A DNA stretch of 64,000 nucleotides. Source: Hyphomicrobiales bacterium (GTDB lineage: Bacteria; Pseudomonadota; Alphaproteobacteria; Rhizobiales; Rhizobiaceae). Shown piece after piece: positions 7,482-16,377 of the stretch. The notes beneath the pieces were generated by a model. It had not been told where the DNA came from, ran no database searches, and saw nothing but the letters and a program-made list of their open reading frames with translations. The translations under genes and the position numbers were made by a program. Location of the stretch: assembly GCA_900465665.1 (NCBI GenBank), contig UBJO01000046.1, positions 53,169-117,168 on the forward strand. Reading direction: 5' to 3'. Position 1 is the stretch's first letter. Each line of letters opens with the position of its first letter.

Positions 7482-9254
7482 GTGACACAGCTATCGTTCG
7501 GCCCTCTTTTCGAAGACGAAAACATCACTTTCCGGTTCTGGGCACCGAAGCACAAGTCCATCATGCTACGGCTGGCCGGTATGCCAGATCTGGCAATGGA
7601 GGCTCACGACAACGGTTGGTTCACCCGACGCGTGGACGGCGTCGCCCCCGGCTCGCGTTACAGCTTCGTCCTGAGCAACGGCCTCGTCGTTCCAGATCCC
7701 GCGTCGCGCTATCAGCCTGACGACGTCCATGGCGCCAGCGAGCTTGTGGGAGGAAAGGAATTTCCTTGGAGCCGGCCACAGTGGAAAGGCAGGCCGTGGA
7801 ATGAGATGGTCATCTACGAACTGCATGTCGGCACTTTCACCAAGGCGGGAACGTTCACCGCCGCGATCGAGCGACTGGACTATCTTCGCCAGCTCGGCGT
7901 GACTGCACTGCAGCTCATGCCTGTCGCCGACTTTCGAGGCGGGCGAGGCTGGGGTTACGACGGCGTTCTGCCCTACGCGCCAGAGAGCAGCTACGGGCGA
8001 CCGGAAGATTTAAAAGCGCTGATCGACGCCGCCCATGAGCGCGAGATCTGCTGCTTCCTTGACGTCGTCTACAATCACTTCGGACCTGACGGTAACTACA
8101 TCCCGGCATATGCTCCGCTGTTTTCGGACAAGCATTCCTCTCCTTGGGGCGACGGCGTGAACTACGACGACGAGGGATCCAGCGAGGTTCGCAAGTTCGT
8201 CGTCGAAAACGTTGCCTACTGGATCAACGAGTTCCGCTTCGATGGACTTCGGTTCGACGCCGTCCACGCAATCAAGGATGATAGCGATCAGCATCTGCTG
8301 GCGCTTATCGCTTCGACCGCCAAGGAAGCAGCAGGTGACCGCCATGTCCACCTCATCGTCGAGAACGAGGACAATTCGAGTGATCTGCTTGAGAGGGACG
8401 CGAATGGCATTCCCAAGCTCTACACCGCACAATGGAACGATGACATCCATCACGTTCTGCACTCGGCAGCCACCGGGGAGGATTTCGGCTACTATGCAGA
8501 CTACGCGCACGATCCCGACAAAATAGCTCGGGCCTTATCGGAGGGCTTCGTCTTTCAGGGCGAGCAAATGCCATACCGAGGTTCGCGCCGCGGTCAACCC
8601 AGCAGACATCTTCCCCCTACAGCCTTTATCTCGTTCATTCAAAACCACGACCAGGTGGGCAACCGCGCGTTCGGTGACCGCTTGTCGAACGTAGCTTCCT
8701 TGCAGGCGATAAAAGCACTGGCAAGCGTCTATCTTTTGGCCCCTCAGATCCCCATGATCTTCCAAGGCGAGGAATGGAATGCGCGAACGCCGTTCCCGTA
8801 TTTCTGCGACTTTGACGAAGAGCTGAACGAAAATGTTCGCAAAGGCAGGCGTGAAGAACTGTCTCGACTTCCCGGTTTCGACGACGAGAGTGTGAAATTG
8901 GCCCCGGATCCGACCACTCTTGAGACATTCTTGAGCGCGAAGCTGAATTGGCAAGAGCCAGCGCAGGCAGACAACGCGGCAATGCTCGATACTTATCGAG
9001 AACTCATCGCGCTACGACACAGGGAGATCGTTCCCCACCTTGACGCCTGTCACACTGAGTACGCCAGAACATCGGGTCATATCGTCGAAGTTTGCTGGTC
9101 GCTCGGTATCGATCGCCGACTTCGACTGGTCGCTAACCTGTCTTCAGAAGTCCAAAGACAACAGGGCGTTCCGGCGGGGCGATCGATATGGTCGACAGGC
9201 TTGATAGACACGCGCGCAATCGGAGCGTGGTCGGTTGTGTGGACTATCGACTGA
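7482..9254 (+). CDS. treZ: Malto-oligosyltrehalose trehalohydrolase TreZ, 590 aa
   Basis: A GH13 enzyme that releases trehalose from maltooligosyl-trehalose made by TreY. It has an N-terminal E-set/CBM48-like domain (FRFWAPKHKSIMLRLAG) and the catalytic blocks FLDVVYNHFG near 192, GLRFDAVHAI with the nucleophile Asp near 254, IVENEDN with the acid/base Glu near 292, and IQNHDQVGNR near 386; PMIFQGEEW is typical of TreZ. The start is GTG with AAGGA ten bases upstream. TreY is not in this window. Trehalose production under osmotic or desiccation stress is the expected role, in line with the stress promoter. Confidence 0.95.
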   Translation: MTQLSFGPLFEDENITFRFWAPKHKSIMLRLAGMPDLAMEAHDNGWFTRRVDGVAPGSRYSFVLSNGLVVPDPASRYQPDDVHGASELVGGKEFPWSRPQWKGRPWNEMVIYELHVGTFTKAGTFTAAIERLDYLRQLGVTALQLMPVADFRGGRGWGYDGVLPYAPESSYGRPEDLKALIDAAHEREICCFLDVVYNHFGPDGNYIPAYAPLFSDKHSSPWGDGVNYDDEGSSEVRKFVVENVAYWINEFRFDGLRFDAVHAIKDDSDQHLLALIASTAKEAAGDRHVHLIVENEDNSSDLLERDANGIPKLYTAQWNDDIHHVLHSAATGEDFGYYADYAHDPDKIARALSEGFVFQGEQMPYRGSRRGQPSRHLPPTAFISFIQNHDQVGNRAFGDRLSNVASLQAIKALASVYLLAPQIPMIFQGEEWNARTPFPYFCDFDEELNENVRKGRREELSRLPGFDDESVKLAPDPTTLETFLSAKLNWQEPAQADNAAMLDTYRELIALRHREIVPHLDACHTEYARTSGHIVEVCWSLGIDRRLRLVANLSSEVQRQQGVPAGRSIWSTGLIDTRAIGAWSVVWTID

Positions 9255-9369
9255 TAGAGCGGTGGAAGTCTTACCGCATTCACGCCCCACGCCTCGCAAG
9301 TCAGGCACGCACAACGTGCGGATTAGCCTCGCAGAAGACGTCGCCACACCGCATTCTCAATTTATCGCG

Positions 9370-9394
9370 GGAACCCAGCCTAATCCTGCGAGTT
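9370..9394 (+). promoter_or_regulatory. EcfG/RpoE2-type promoter for the DUF2934-receiver gene
   Basis: GGAAC at 9370-9374, 17 bases, GTT at 9392-9394. It lies about 120 bases upstream of the GTG start of the next gene and 115 bases after the treZ stop, in an otherwise non-coding gap. Confidence 0.6.
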
Positions 9395-9516
9395 GTGCGG
9401 TTTGAATGAGACGATGGGAACGGCCGACATGAGGCGATTGCTCCCAAAGTGGAGGGTACTCCATCCCGGCAACAGGTCGGGATCTGCGTTGTTGAACAAT
9501 TTGAAAGGAGTTCGAA

Positions 9517-10062
9517 GTGGATAGTCGGAACGTCTGGATTATTAATCGTGCCTACGCATTGTGGGAGCAGGCGGGGCGTCCCTTTGGACAAGACGAGCAG
9601 CACTGGAGCCGAGCAGCAACGGAGTACGACTTGCGCGACGCGACGAGCGGGTCCAGCGACGGCGCGGAAGTCATCGAAGTGCCAAGCGACCAGCCTGCCT
9701 TGGCCGGCGATGTCAACCCAAACGTTTTGATCGTCGAAGACGAGCCACAGCTCAGATTCGATACCGTGGACTTCCTGGAACGGGCGGGCTTGCGCACTTT
9801 GGAAGCCTCGAATGCCGACGAGGCGATGGTACACATGAAAAATAATGACATCGCCATCCTTGTCACAGACATCAACATGCCGGGATCGATGGACGGGCTA
9901 GGTCTCGTTGCAACCGTACGCAGGCGCTGGCCCGCGACCCGGATCATCGTGACCTCAGGTCTGATCAGGCTCTCACATCGCGACCTGGACGATGGAGTGG
10001 CTTTCGTTCCAAAGCCTGCCGGCGGCCTGGAACTTCTCAACTTGGTTGCTAGGTCAGCATAG
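9517..10062 (+). CDS. DUF2934 domain fused to a response-regulator receiver domain, 181 aa
   Basis: Residues about 3-35 form a DUF2934-like helical unit (NRAYALWEQAGRPFGQDEQHW), a short domain common in rhizobial stress proteins. A low-complexity linker follows (about 45-68). Residues 70-181 form a complete receiver: LIVEDEPQLR, phospho-acceptor Asp in LVTDINMPG, IIVTSGL, and VPKPAGG. GTG start with AAAGGAG eight bases upstream. The DUF2934 part is like that of the gene at 16944. The fusion suggests that DUF2934 can act as the output or docking part of a phospho-signalling protein. The upstream EcfG-type promoter places it in the stress regulon. Confidence 0.85.
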   Translation: MDSRNVWIINRAYALWEQAGRPFGQDEQHWSRAATEYDLRDATSGSSDGAEVIEVPSDQPALAGDVNPNVLIVEDEPQLRFDTVDFLERAGLRTLEASNADEAMVHMKNNDIAILVTDINMPGSMDGLGLVATVRRRWPATRIIVTSGLIRLSHRDLDDGVAFVPKPAGGLELLNLVARSA

Positions 10063-10088
10063 CCACAACTTACTTTGAGCGATCTCAA

Positions 10089-10110
10089 GCTCCGCCGCCT
10101 ACGGCGGAGC
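10089..10110 (+). terminator. Hairpin after the DUF2934-receiver gene
   Basis: A perfect nine-base stem (GCTCCGCCG / CGGCGGAGC) with loop CCTA, 27 bases after the stop. It lacks a strong T-run, so it may be a weak or Rho-assisted terminator or an mRNA-stabilising hairpin. Confidence 0.5.
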
Positions 10111-10313
10111 GACCTTGAAATTCACCAGATTGCCTGAGGTGCACAGCTGTACTAAGGCCACAAAAGCAGTTCTTTCTTTGTGCGATGGCGATGCGGTCTG
10201 CCGTTCATTGCTAGACGCCGTGAGGGTGTAGCGCAACGTTACGACCCACCAGTCTTCGAAATGGGAACCAAGCGCCGGTCTAAACATTGCGGTTTCTAAA
10301 GGAGATGTACCAC

Positions 10314-11096
10314 ATGGAGCTTCGGGGAAAAACCGCACTCGTCACCGGTGCCGGATCCGGGATTGGTAAGGCGGCCGCAACTAGGCTGGCAGCGGAAGGC
10401 GCCCGCGTTGCGGTGCTTAGCCGCACGGCAGAAGAGATCGAAAAGACCTGCGCAGAAATCCGCTCGGCCGGCGGTGAAGCTATTGCATTGACCGCCGACA
10501 CCAGCGATGAGGCGGCAATGCGCAATGCTGTCAGTGAGCTTGTGGGCCAGTTCGGCGGCATCGACATCGTCGTTGCCAATGCCGGTATCAACGGTGTCTG
10601 GGCGCCGATCGATGACCTTAAGCCGCAAGAGTGGGACAAGACGATAGCGATCAATCTGCGCGGCACCTATCTGACCTTGCATCTCACCGTGCCGCATCTG
10701 AAGGCGGCCGGCAGCGGCTCGATCATTGTCGTTTCCTCGATCAACGGCACCCGCACCTTCACCACACCGGGCGCCACTGCCTATTCTGCGACCAAAGCAG
10801 CGCAGGTTGCGATGGTCCAACAACTGGCGCTGGAACTCGGCAAGCATCGCATCCGCGTTAATGCCGTCTGCCCCGGCGCGATCGACACGAGTATCAGCGA
10901 CAATACGGCCAGCCGCAACAAGCAGGAGACCGAAGTCCCGGTCATCTGGCCGGAAGGCGAAATACCAGTGACCGGCGGCAAGGCGGGAAAGGCCGCCGAT
11001 GTCGCCGAGACGATCGCGTTCCTTGCCAGCGATCGGTCCCGTCACATTACCGGCACGCCGATCTGGATCGATGGCGGTCAGAGCTTATTGCGCTAA
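10314..11096 (+). CDS. SDR-family NAD(P)-dependent oxidoreductase, 260 aa
   Basis: A classical short-chain dehydrogenase/reductase. The cofactor loop is TGAGSGIGKA at about 12-21, VANAGINGVW marks the NAG motif near 90, the catalytic Ser is in VVSSINGTRT near 143, and the catalytic pair is YSATKAA near 156-160; the C-terminal ITGTPIWIDGGQS is typical. AAGGAG eight bases before the ATG at 10314 sets the start. Substrate unknown; this group reduces sugars, ketones or 3-oxoacyl compounds. A GGAAC-N18-TT sequence upstream is a weak stress promoter candidate. Confidence 0.9.
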   Translation: MELRGKTALVTGAGSGIGKAAATRLAAEGARVAVLSRTAEEIEKTCAEIRSAGGEAIALTADTSDEAAMRNAVSELVGQFGGIDIVVANAGINGVWAPIDDLKPQEWDKTIAINLRGTYLTLHLTVPHLKAAGSGSIIVVSSINGTRTFTTPGATAYSATKAAQVAMVQQLALELGKHRIRVNAVCPGAIDTSISDNTASRNKQETEVPVIWPEGEIPVTGGKAGKAADVAETIAFLASDRSRHITGTPIWIDGGQSLLR

Positions 11097-11284
11097 GGAA
11101 GGTCCAATCCCTTGGCTTCTTGAACTTGGATTTCTCTGTGCCGCGAGATGCCATGATGACATTATTTTTCCCACATTCGGACCGCAATCTGCGGGATTAA
11201 GGTCGGTCATCGCGGAACAAAAGATCGCTGGAAGGCATATCCGAGGCATATTTCATTTTTAGCGACCAGTGAAAGGAGCATCCG

Positions 11285-11692
11285 ATGGCAACCGAAAAGG
11301 AAAACAAGACCTCAGTGGAAAATAGCGCAAAGATTGGCAGGCCCATTCCGCGCGGGGGGGTCGACACGAGCGCGACATTGGGCGGCGTGCAGTCCCGTGG
11401 CGACTTCGACGCGCAGGAAGAAATTAGTGCTCTGCGCAGAGAACTTGAGACCGTAAGACAGCAGTTCGTCACCGCTGCCGACGCGGTCAAGGGTGGCGCG
11501 CGACAGGTGGCACGCCAGACCGAGGCGACGGTCAAGCTATACCCGGTGTCGACGCTGGTGACCGTTGCCGCTCTCGCGGGAGCGTTCGCTTTTGCTGTCG
11601 CAGGTCTCAGGGCCACCCCCTCGCGCTCGCGCTACGAGCGGACGCTGGACGATCTCCGCGACATGTTCGACAAAGTGCGAGACCGCTTCTAG
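11285..11692 (+). CDS. DUF883/ElaB-YqjD-like membrane-anchored protein, 135 aa
   Basis: GAAAGGAG precedes the ATG. The first 40 residues are polar and disordered. Residues 45-85 form a charged helix or coiled coil (EEISALRRELETVRQQF), followed by a single hydrophobic helix (STLVTVAALAGAFAFAVAGL, about 97-116) and a basic helical tail. This order matches the ElaB/YqjD/DUF883 group, inner-membrane proteins linked in enterics to stationary phase and ribosome binding; the assignment here is by layout only. A second protein with related layout is encoded at 27827-28273. Confidence 0.7.
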   Translation: MATEKENKTSVENSAKIGRPIPRGGVDTSATLGGVQSRGDFDAQEEISALRRELETVRQQFVTAADAVKGGARQVARQTEATVKLYPVSTLVTVAALAGAFAFAVAGLRATPSRSRYERTLDDLRDMFDKVRDRF

Positions 11693-11848
11693 CCAAATGT
11701 CGCGGTCGACGCCTATCCCGACGGCTTCACCATGAAGCCTCGGGGCACCGCTTGGCAAGTTTAACGTCTGGCAGCACGTGGCGTGCGCCTCACACTGACG
11801 TGATCGGGCGTCGAGCGGTAAACCCGTCAGCGTCAAATGGAGTGCCAT

Positions 11849-12085
11849 ATGCAAGACGATGTTTGCTACACGGCCTGCCTGACGTTCTCAAAGCCCGAGA
11901 CCGAGGTCGAAGCCGAGCGCTACAATCAGGCTCAGGCGCAAGTGCGGGCGGCCCTGGACAAACTTCTCGAAGCTGCAACCGATGCGGGCTGGGGCACGCA
12001 AGAAATCGTAGTGGCGATCGTCGAGGGTGGAGCCTTCCTGAAAGAGGCGCACATCGCAGCCTCCACCGGTCAACCGTCGGACTGA
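11849..12085 (+). CDS. Small hypothetical protein, 78 aa
   Basis: TGGAG at 11838-11842 fixes the start at ATG 11849 rather than the in-frame ATG at 11837. The protein is a soluble helical unit: VEAERYNQAQAQVRAALDKLLEAA, then TQEIVVAIVEGGAFLKEA. No known domain and no membrane segment. It sits between the DUF883-like gene and the FAD/NAD(P) gene, with an EcfG-type promoter starting about 50 bases after its stop for the next gene. Confidence 0.7.
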   Translation: MQDDVCYTACLTFSKPETEVEAERYNQAQAQVRAALDKLLEAATDAGWGTQEIVVAIVEGGAFLKEAHIAASTGQPSD

Positions 12086-12137
12086 TCGCTAGCACGGTAC
12101 GCCATCGGACATTGGGCACGGGGTGCTTGCGACGACC

Positions 12138-12162
12138 GGAACCGTATCGCTAGCCACACGTT
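12138..12162 (+). promoter_or_regulatory. EcfG/RpoE2-type promoter for the FAD/NAD(P) protein gene
   Basis: GGAAC at 12138-12142, 17 bases, GTT at 12160-12162, giving a leader of roughly 140 bases before the ATG at 12312. Confidence 0.6.
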
Positions 12163-12311
12163 CCTATCGCTCGGTGTTACAACGCTTGCAGATTTCCCTC
12201 AAAGAATTCTCCGCAACGAGGTGGTCGCATCAAGACACAAGACCGTCTGATCCAAAGGCGTTGCATCCACGTAGCTTCTCATTCCCAGCACTCCTCCCGG
12301 CGAAAGTTTCC

Positions 12312-14036
12312 ATGACACGTATTGCCATCATAGGTTCAGGCCCCACGGGCATCTACACTCTCAAAGGACTGGTGAGCTCGCCGCGACCGATGTCGATTAC
12401 TGTCTTCGAAGAGACGCCGGACGCAGGGAAAGGGACGCCGTACCATCCGGCCGTAAACGACCGGGCAATGCTCGCCAACATCGCAAGTATTGAACTGCCG
12501 CCGATCGTAGAAAGTCTTGTCGACTGGCTGCGCTCCCATTCTCTCGAGCGTCTCCAGGAACTGGGCATCGGAACGGACGACATCGGCGAGCGCGAATTTT
12601 ATCCGCGCGTCGTTCTTGGCGAATATCTGGCCGACCAGTTCTGGAAGTTGGTGAAGAAGGGTCTTGAGGCCGGCCACTCGATAGATGTGAGGGCGAGCCA
12701 TCGGATCTTGGACATCAAGCTCAATGCGACCGACATCGACCTGACCTACCGAAGCGGGCGCGGCGAGGAGGGGCGGGCGACCTTCGATCATGTCGTCATG
12801 GCGACCGGGCACGACTGGCCGGAAGACACGGAGATTTCTCCAGGATATTTCTCTTCTCCCTGGCCGGCTGCGGCGATCAAACGCATCGGCCCGGTAGCGG
12901 TTGGCGTTCTGGGGACCTCCTTGAGCGGTATTGACGCCGTCGTCTCCGTGGCGACCTCTCACGGGATGTTCCTGCGCGACGACGCCGGATCACTGAGGTT
13001 CGAGGCCCATCCAGATGCTTCCGGTTTTCATCTCACGATGATGTCGCGAAAGGGACTGCTTCCGGAAGCAGACTTCTACTGCCCGATCCCGTACCTGCCA
13101 CTGACGATATGTACGGAAGAGGCTGTTCGCCGTCTTATCCATGAAAAGCCGGCCAGTCTTCTGGACGACGTGTTCGAACTCTTCAGGCAGGAAATCGCCT
13201 ACGCGGACCCGGATTACGCTGCGTCTGTCGGACTAGGGCTTGCAACCGTCGAAACCTTCGCGGAGCGGTATTTCAAGGCCAGACAGGAGGCTGATCCATT
13301 CGTTTGGGCAGCCCGCAATCTCGCTGAGGCCAAGCACAACAAGGAGCATCGGATCACCGTCGGATGGCGCTATGCCATTTTGCGCATGCACGAAGTCGTT
13401 GCCATTGCCGTGCCGCACTTCAATGTTGACGATCTGAAACGCTTTCACAAGCACTTCAAAACGGTCTTCGTCGACGATTACGCGACAGTCCCGCATGCGT
13501 CGGTCGAGCGACTTCTCGCGCTCAACGTCGCGGGTCGACTGAAGGTCGTTGCGCTGGGTGAAGACTACGAGATCAACCGACCTGCGCGCGAGAGCGGGGC
13601 CGTGGTCGAGATCGCTGGCAGCGAGATGAGGTTCGACGCCTTCATCGATGCGACCGGCCAGCATGCCCTCTCGGCTTCCGACCTCCCATTCCCCAGCCTT
13701 CGAAAGCCAAATGCGCTGAAAAAGGCCCAGACCATGGCCACCACCGTCGAAGGTGATCAGACGCTGAAACGAACTGGTGGCATTGATATCGACGACGACT
13801 TCCGGCCGCGTGTCCAGCCCGGCGTTTCGAACAAACTCTACTGCGTGTCGGTGCCGTTCCTACTGCACAAGCTCCCGTTCGTGCAGGGCATCACGAGCGC
13901 ACACGAAATGGGCATGAAGGTGGCTTCTGCAATCACGGCTTCGCTGGACAACGGTTCAATGTTGCTTCAGTCCGGATCGACAAAGCAAAATTTGTCCCCA
14001 ACAGAAATCGTCGCGGCTTCCGACACAGTCGCGTAG
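12312..14036 (+). CDS. FAD/NAD(P)-binding oxidoreductase-like protein, 574 aa
   Basis: Starts with a Rossmann dinucleotide-binding motif IAIIGSGPTGIYTLKGL at residues 4-20, followed by an acidic end of the second strand (FEETPDAGKGTPYHP), the signature of the PF13454 FAD_NAD_binding family. Further motifs are VMATGHDWPE near 160 and GVLGTSLSGIDAVV near 200. The frame is open 189 bases upstream, but the Rossmann motif at the very N-terminus supports ATG 12312. The reaction is unknown; members are often found with stress or secondary-metabolism genes. Its 3 prime end overlaps the convergent MOSC gene by 70 bases. Confidence 0.8.
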   Translation: MTRIAIIGSGPTGIYTLKGLVSSPRPMSITVFEETPDAGKGTPYHPAVNDRAMLANIASIELPPIVESLVDWLRSHSLERLQELGIGTDDIGEREFYPRVVLGEYLADQFWKLVKKGLEAGHSIDVRASHRILDIKLNATDIDLTYRSGRGEEGRATFDHVVMATGHDWPEDTEISPGYFSSPWPAAAIKRIGPVAVGVLGTSLSGIDAVVSVATSHGMFLRDDAGSLRFEAHPDASGFHLTMMSRKGLLPEADFYCPIPYLPLTICTEEAVRRLIHEKPASLLDDVFELFRQEIAYADPDYAASVGLGLATVETFAERYFKARQEADPFVWAARNLAEAKHNKEHRITVGWRYAILRMHEVVAIAVPHFNVDDLKRFHKHFKTVFVDDYATVPHASVERLLALNVAGRLKVVALGEDYEINRPARESGAVVEIAGSEMRFDAFIDATGQHALSASDLPFPSLRKPNALKKAQTMATTVEGDQTLKRTGGIDIDDDFRPRVQPGVSNKLYCVSVPFLLHKLPFVQGITSAHEMGMKVASAITASLDNGSMLLQSGSTKQNLSPTEIVAASDTVA

Positions 14037-14680
14037 ACGCCGAAACACCGGGCGCGCTTCCTGACAATGGTCCGCAGGATTTCCGGATCCTCCGGCAGCC
14101 CTATTTGCGGGATCATGGTCATCCCACATCTTTTCGTTGCCTCGGTCATGGTCCCTTTCAAAACGCCGGCGGTGAAAGGCCTGCCGACTACCTCATCGTC
14201 ACGGAAGACGTCGTCGACAACGATATTCGGCCGAAACCTGCGCACATCAAAATTGGCACCAGGAACGGATGTCTGCAGTTCTTCGATGGCAGCTGAAGAG
14301 ACAATGTGAAGGGGACTGACGTCGTAGCGTGATTGGATCATCACAGGCCCCGATTCAATTTCGATGACAGCGCCCAGTCGTCGGATCCCGCATGGAAATC
14401 CGAAATGCGTGGACAGAGCGTCATCAAGCGCCGGATCCGAGAAATTGGCCGACCACACTGGACCCGCCAGTACACCGCCGTCCCTGTGAAAGGCGACAAG
14501 CTCGAGGGCGGGCCGCCATCTTGCCAGTTTCTCCGGAGCAGCTATTTCCCCAGAGACGAGGTCGACGAGCATATACTCGCGATCACCGTCGACCCCTTTC
14601 GCACCGACCATGATCTCGCCGACGCTTTCACCTCCGACAGAGGCGACCGGATAGCGCCACAGTTCTCTGATCCTGGCCAA
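13967..14680 (-). CDS. MOSC-domain protein, 237 aa
   Basis: Begins with the MOSC N-terminal beta-barrel pattern (ELWRYPVASVGGESV, then VDGDREYMLVD) and has the MOSC core with FDVRRFRPNIVVD near 145-157 and the conserved Cys in KRCGMTMIPQ near 186. MOSC proteins bind molybdenum cofactor and pass on or use sulfur, for example in N-hydroxylated base detoxification (YcbX, mARC). The start is TTG with GAGGTGA upstream. The gene converges on the FAD/NAD(P) gene with a 70-base overlap. A ferredoxin domain, sometimes fused in YcbX, is absent. Confidence 0.85.
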   Translation of the reverse strand: MARIRELWRYPVASVGGESVGEIMVGAKGVDGDREYMLVDLVSGEIAAPEKLARWRPALELVAFHRDGGVLAGPVWSANFSDPALDDALSTHFGFPCGIRRLGAVIEIESGPVMIQSRYDVSPLHIVSSAAIEELQTSVPGANFDVRRFRPNIVVDDVFRDDEVVGRPFTAGVLKGTMTEATKRCGMTMIPQIGLPEDPEILRTIVRKRARCFGVYATVSEAATISVGDKFCFVDPD

Positions 14681-14704
14681 TCAATCACCTCACTGAGCTT
14701 GAAC

Positions 14705-14735
14705 GGTCTCCGGCGGCTAACGCACGCCGGAGACC
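14705..14735 (-). terminator. Hairpin between the GlsB-like and MOSC genes
   Basis: An 11-base perfect stem (GGTCTCCGGCG / CGCCGGAGACC) with a nine-base loop, just downstream of the GlsB/YeaQ-like gene on the minus strand. There is no clear T-run. Confidence 0.55.
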
Positions 14736-14747
14736 CTTGAGGATGCC

Positions 14748-14999
14748 TTAGCGCCGGATAAGCCTGCCCAGTGCGATCAGGATGCAAGCTCCAATGAAAC
14801 CAGCGATAAGATAGCCCAGCCAGCCACCGAGCGCGATCCCGAACACAGACAGGATCGCATTCGCGACGAGAGCCCCGACGATGCCGAGGATGATGTTCAT
14901 AAACACGCCCATGTTCGACTTCATGAACTGCTCTGCGAGCCATCCCGCGATGCCACCGATGATAATCGCTGCGATCCAGCCGACGCCTGCCTGTTCCAT
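14748..14999 (-). CDS. GlsB/YeaQ/YmgE-family membrane protein, 83 aa
   Basis: Three hydrophobic helices with many Gly: GWIAAIIIGGIAGWLAE, then MGVFMNIILGIVGALVANA, then LGGWLGYLIAGFIGACILIALG, ending RLIRR. This is the transglycosylase-associated/YeaQ family of small inner-membrane stress proteins. GGAG seven bases before ATG 14999 is better than the longer frame upstream. No EcfG-type site with perfect spacing was found before it. Exact function unknown in the family. Confidence 0.9.
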   Translation of the reverse strand: MEQAGVGWIAAIIIGGIAGWLAEQFMKSNMGVFMNIILGIVGALVANAILSVFGIALGGWLGYLIAGFIGACILIALGRLIRR

Positions 15000-15414
15000 T
15001 TCGTGCTCCATGATCTTGAGTTGCAATGTCCAATTAGCGCGGCAGCGGTTCTGTTCAACGCTGCTCACTGCAAAAATGGAGGGGACACGAGGGCCCGTGG
15101 GCCATCTCCATTAGGGCCGGATGGCGGAAAACGCCGACCGCGGATCGAGGGCCCGGCACCGCGATTAGCGCGCGTAATCGAAATGCTTGACCGTCGGTGA
15201 ATGTCGCGCTTTAAAAAATCAGAGTGTGGGCAGTGAGATTGGATCGCTCTGGACCGACATTCAGACAGGCGACTGGACTATTTGAACGCATTCTCGGAGG
15301 AGGGCCGGCGACACGGAGATGAATAAGGACGCACAGCCGGAACATTTTTTGTCGAGGAACGTATAACCAAACGGCCAAGATGCCGCGTCAACGCCAGATA
15401 ATTGAAGTAGCCGG

Positions 15415-16119
15415 ATGAACTACCTGATCGATCGCCTCAGTGCTGCAGACCGCGACCACCTAATGAGCTTTCTCGAACCCGTCCGATTGCCTAAGGGGAT
15501 GGTTCTATCACGGCCGAATGAAAGCCCGTCATTGGTGTACTTCCTATCATCTGGCATCGCTTCTGTCGTCGTCGTTTCGCCTGAGGGACACCAGGCAGAA
15601 ACCGGCGTTGTGGGTCGCGAGGGTTTCACACCATTATCGGCGGTTCTTAAAACCGGATCGCTGCCATTCGAGATCTTCATGCAGGTAGATGGAGATGGTT
15701 TGGCAATCTCGCCGGAGCGCCTGTCTGCGGTTCTCGTCGCTCGGCCGACCATCTTGGCCCACCTGCTGCGATATTCCCAAGCCTTCTTCGTTCAAAGCGC
15801 GTTCACGTCTTTGTCAAACGCCAAGCACACCGTCGAAGAGCGTTTGGCAAGGTGGCTGCTCATGTGTCACGACAGGGTGGATGGGGACCGTATGTCCCTC
15901 ACCCACGAATTTATCGCGTTGATGCTGTCAGTGCGACGCCCGAGCGTCACCACGGCCTTGCATGTCCTAGAAGGAAACCGGTTCATTACATCAAGTCGGG
16001 GTCTCGTCACCGTGCGTGATCGAACAGCACTGGAAGAATTTGCGTCAGACTCATACGGACTTTCGGAACGAGAGTACGAACGTTTGCTCGGACCCCTCAC
16101 AAAGGGAGCACGTCCCTGA
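15415..16119 (+). CDS. Crp/Fnr-family transcriptional regulator, 234 aa
   Basis: Residues about 15-125 form a cNMP-binding-like beta barrel (LPKGMVLSRPNESPSLVYFLSSG, GVVGREGFTPLSAVL). A dimer helix follows, then a Crp-type winged helix with ALMLSVRRPSVTTALHVLEG near 165-184 as recognition region. There is no N-terminal Cys cluster, so it is not an Fnr iron-sulfur sensor. The effector is unknown. Regulators of this subgroup are frequent next to stress genes in rhizobia. A GGAAC-N17-GTA sequence upstream is one base from the EcfG motif. Its end overlaps the DUF6894 gene tail to tail. Confidence 0.85.
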   Translation: MNYLIDRLSAADRDHLMSFLEPVRLPKGMVLSRPNESPSLVYFLSSGIASVVVVSPEGHQAETGVVGREGFTPLSAVLKTGSLPFEIFMQVDGDGLAISPERLSAVLVARPTILAHLLRYSQAFFVQSAFTSLSNAKHTVEERLARWLLMCHDRVDGDRMSLTHEFIALMLSVRRPSVTTALHVLEGNRFITSSRGLVTVRDRTALEEFASDSYGLSEREYERLLGPLTKGARP

Positions 16120-16327
16120 ATTTGACAGTAGCAACGACGGTGCCGTGAGCGTCGCTGATCTCAAAACTCTGACCGTTGACAGGCTCGCCGGCGCGAAGTT
16201 TCTCCGCCATCAAGTCCCTGGCGCTCGCTTTAGCTTCTTCGATCGCAAGTTCGACGGTTTCGAGCTCAGATCCGTCCGGATCAACAAGCAGTTCTTCGCC
16301 GTCCCGGATGTTCAAGAAATACCGCAT
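16097..16327 (-). CDS. DUF6894-family small protein, 76 aa
   Basis: Matches the rhizobial DUF6894 pattern: MRYFLNIRDGEELLVDPDGSEL, a central helix rich in Ala and Glu (EEAKASARDLMAEKL), then FEISDAHGTVVATVKF. A second member is encoded at 28401-28640. Predicted soluble and compact; role unknown, often found near stress-response and signalling genes. It overlaps the Crp/Fnr gene end by 23 bases on the opposite strand. Separated from the KGG-like gene upstream by a strong hairpin, so it may have its own start signal. Confidence 0.8.
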   Translation of the reverse strand: MRYFLNIRDGEELLVDPDGSELETVELAIEEAKASARDLMAEKLRAGEPVNGQSFEISDAHGTVVATVKFRDVLPL

Positions 16328-16349
16328 GCCTATCGCCTTAAATGTATAA

Positions 16350-16371
16350 GGCCCGCGGGTTGGCGCGGGCC
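16350..16371 (-). terminator. Hairpin terminator after the KGG-like gene
   Basis: GGCCCGCG / CGCGGGCC with a six-base loop, starting seven bases after the stop of the KGG-like gene on the minus strand and followed by TTATACATTT. It lies just before the DUF6894 start. Confidence 0.7.
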
Positions 16372-16377
16372 TCAGTT

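Noticed and set aside
10264..10284. GGAAC-N18-TT upstream of the SDR gene, and similar sites at 18894, 28910, 31961 and 52307
   Set aside because: They lack the G of GTT; such looser matches are expected often by chance and were not listed as promoters.
10296..11045. 249-codon minus-strand frame
   Set aside because: Antisense of the SDR gene, whose motifs are all intact on the plus strand.
12336..12962. 208-codon minus-strand frame
   Set aside because: Antisense of the FAD/NAD(P) gene; Arg-rich random composition.
15327..15350. GGAAC-N17-GTA before the Crp/Fnr gene
   Set aside because: One mismatch in the -10; noted in the gene entry but not listed as a promoter.
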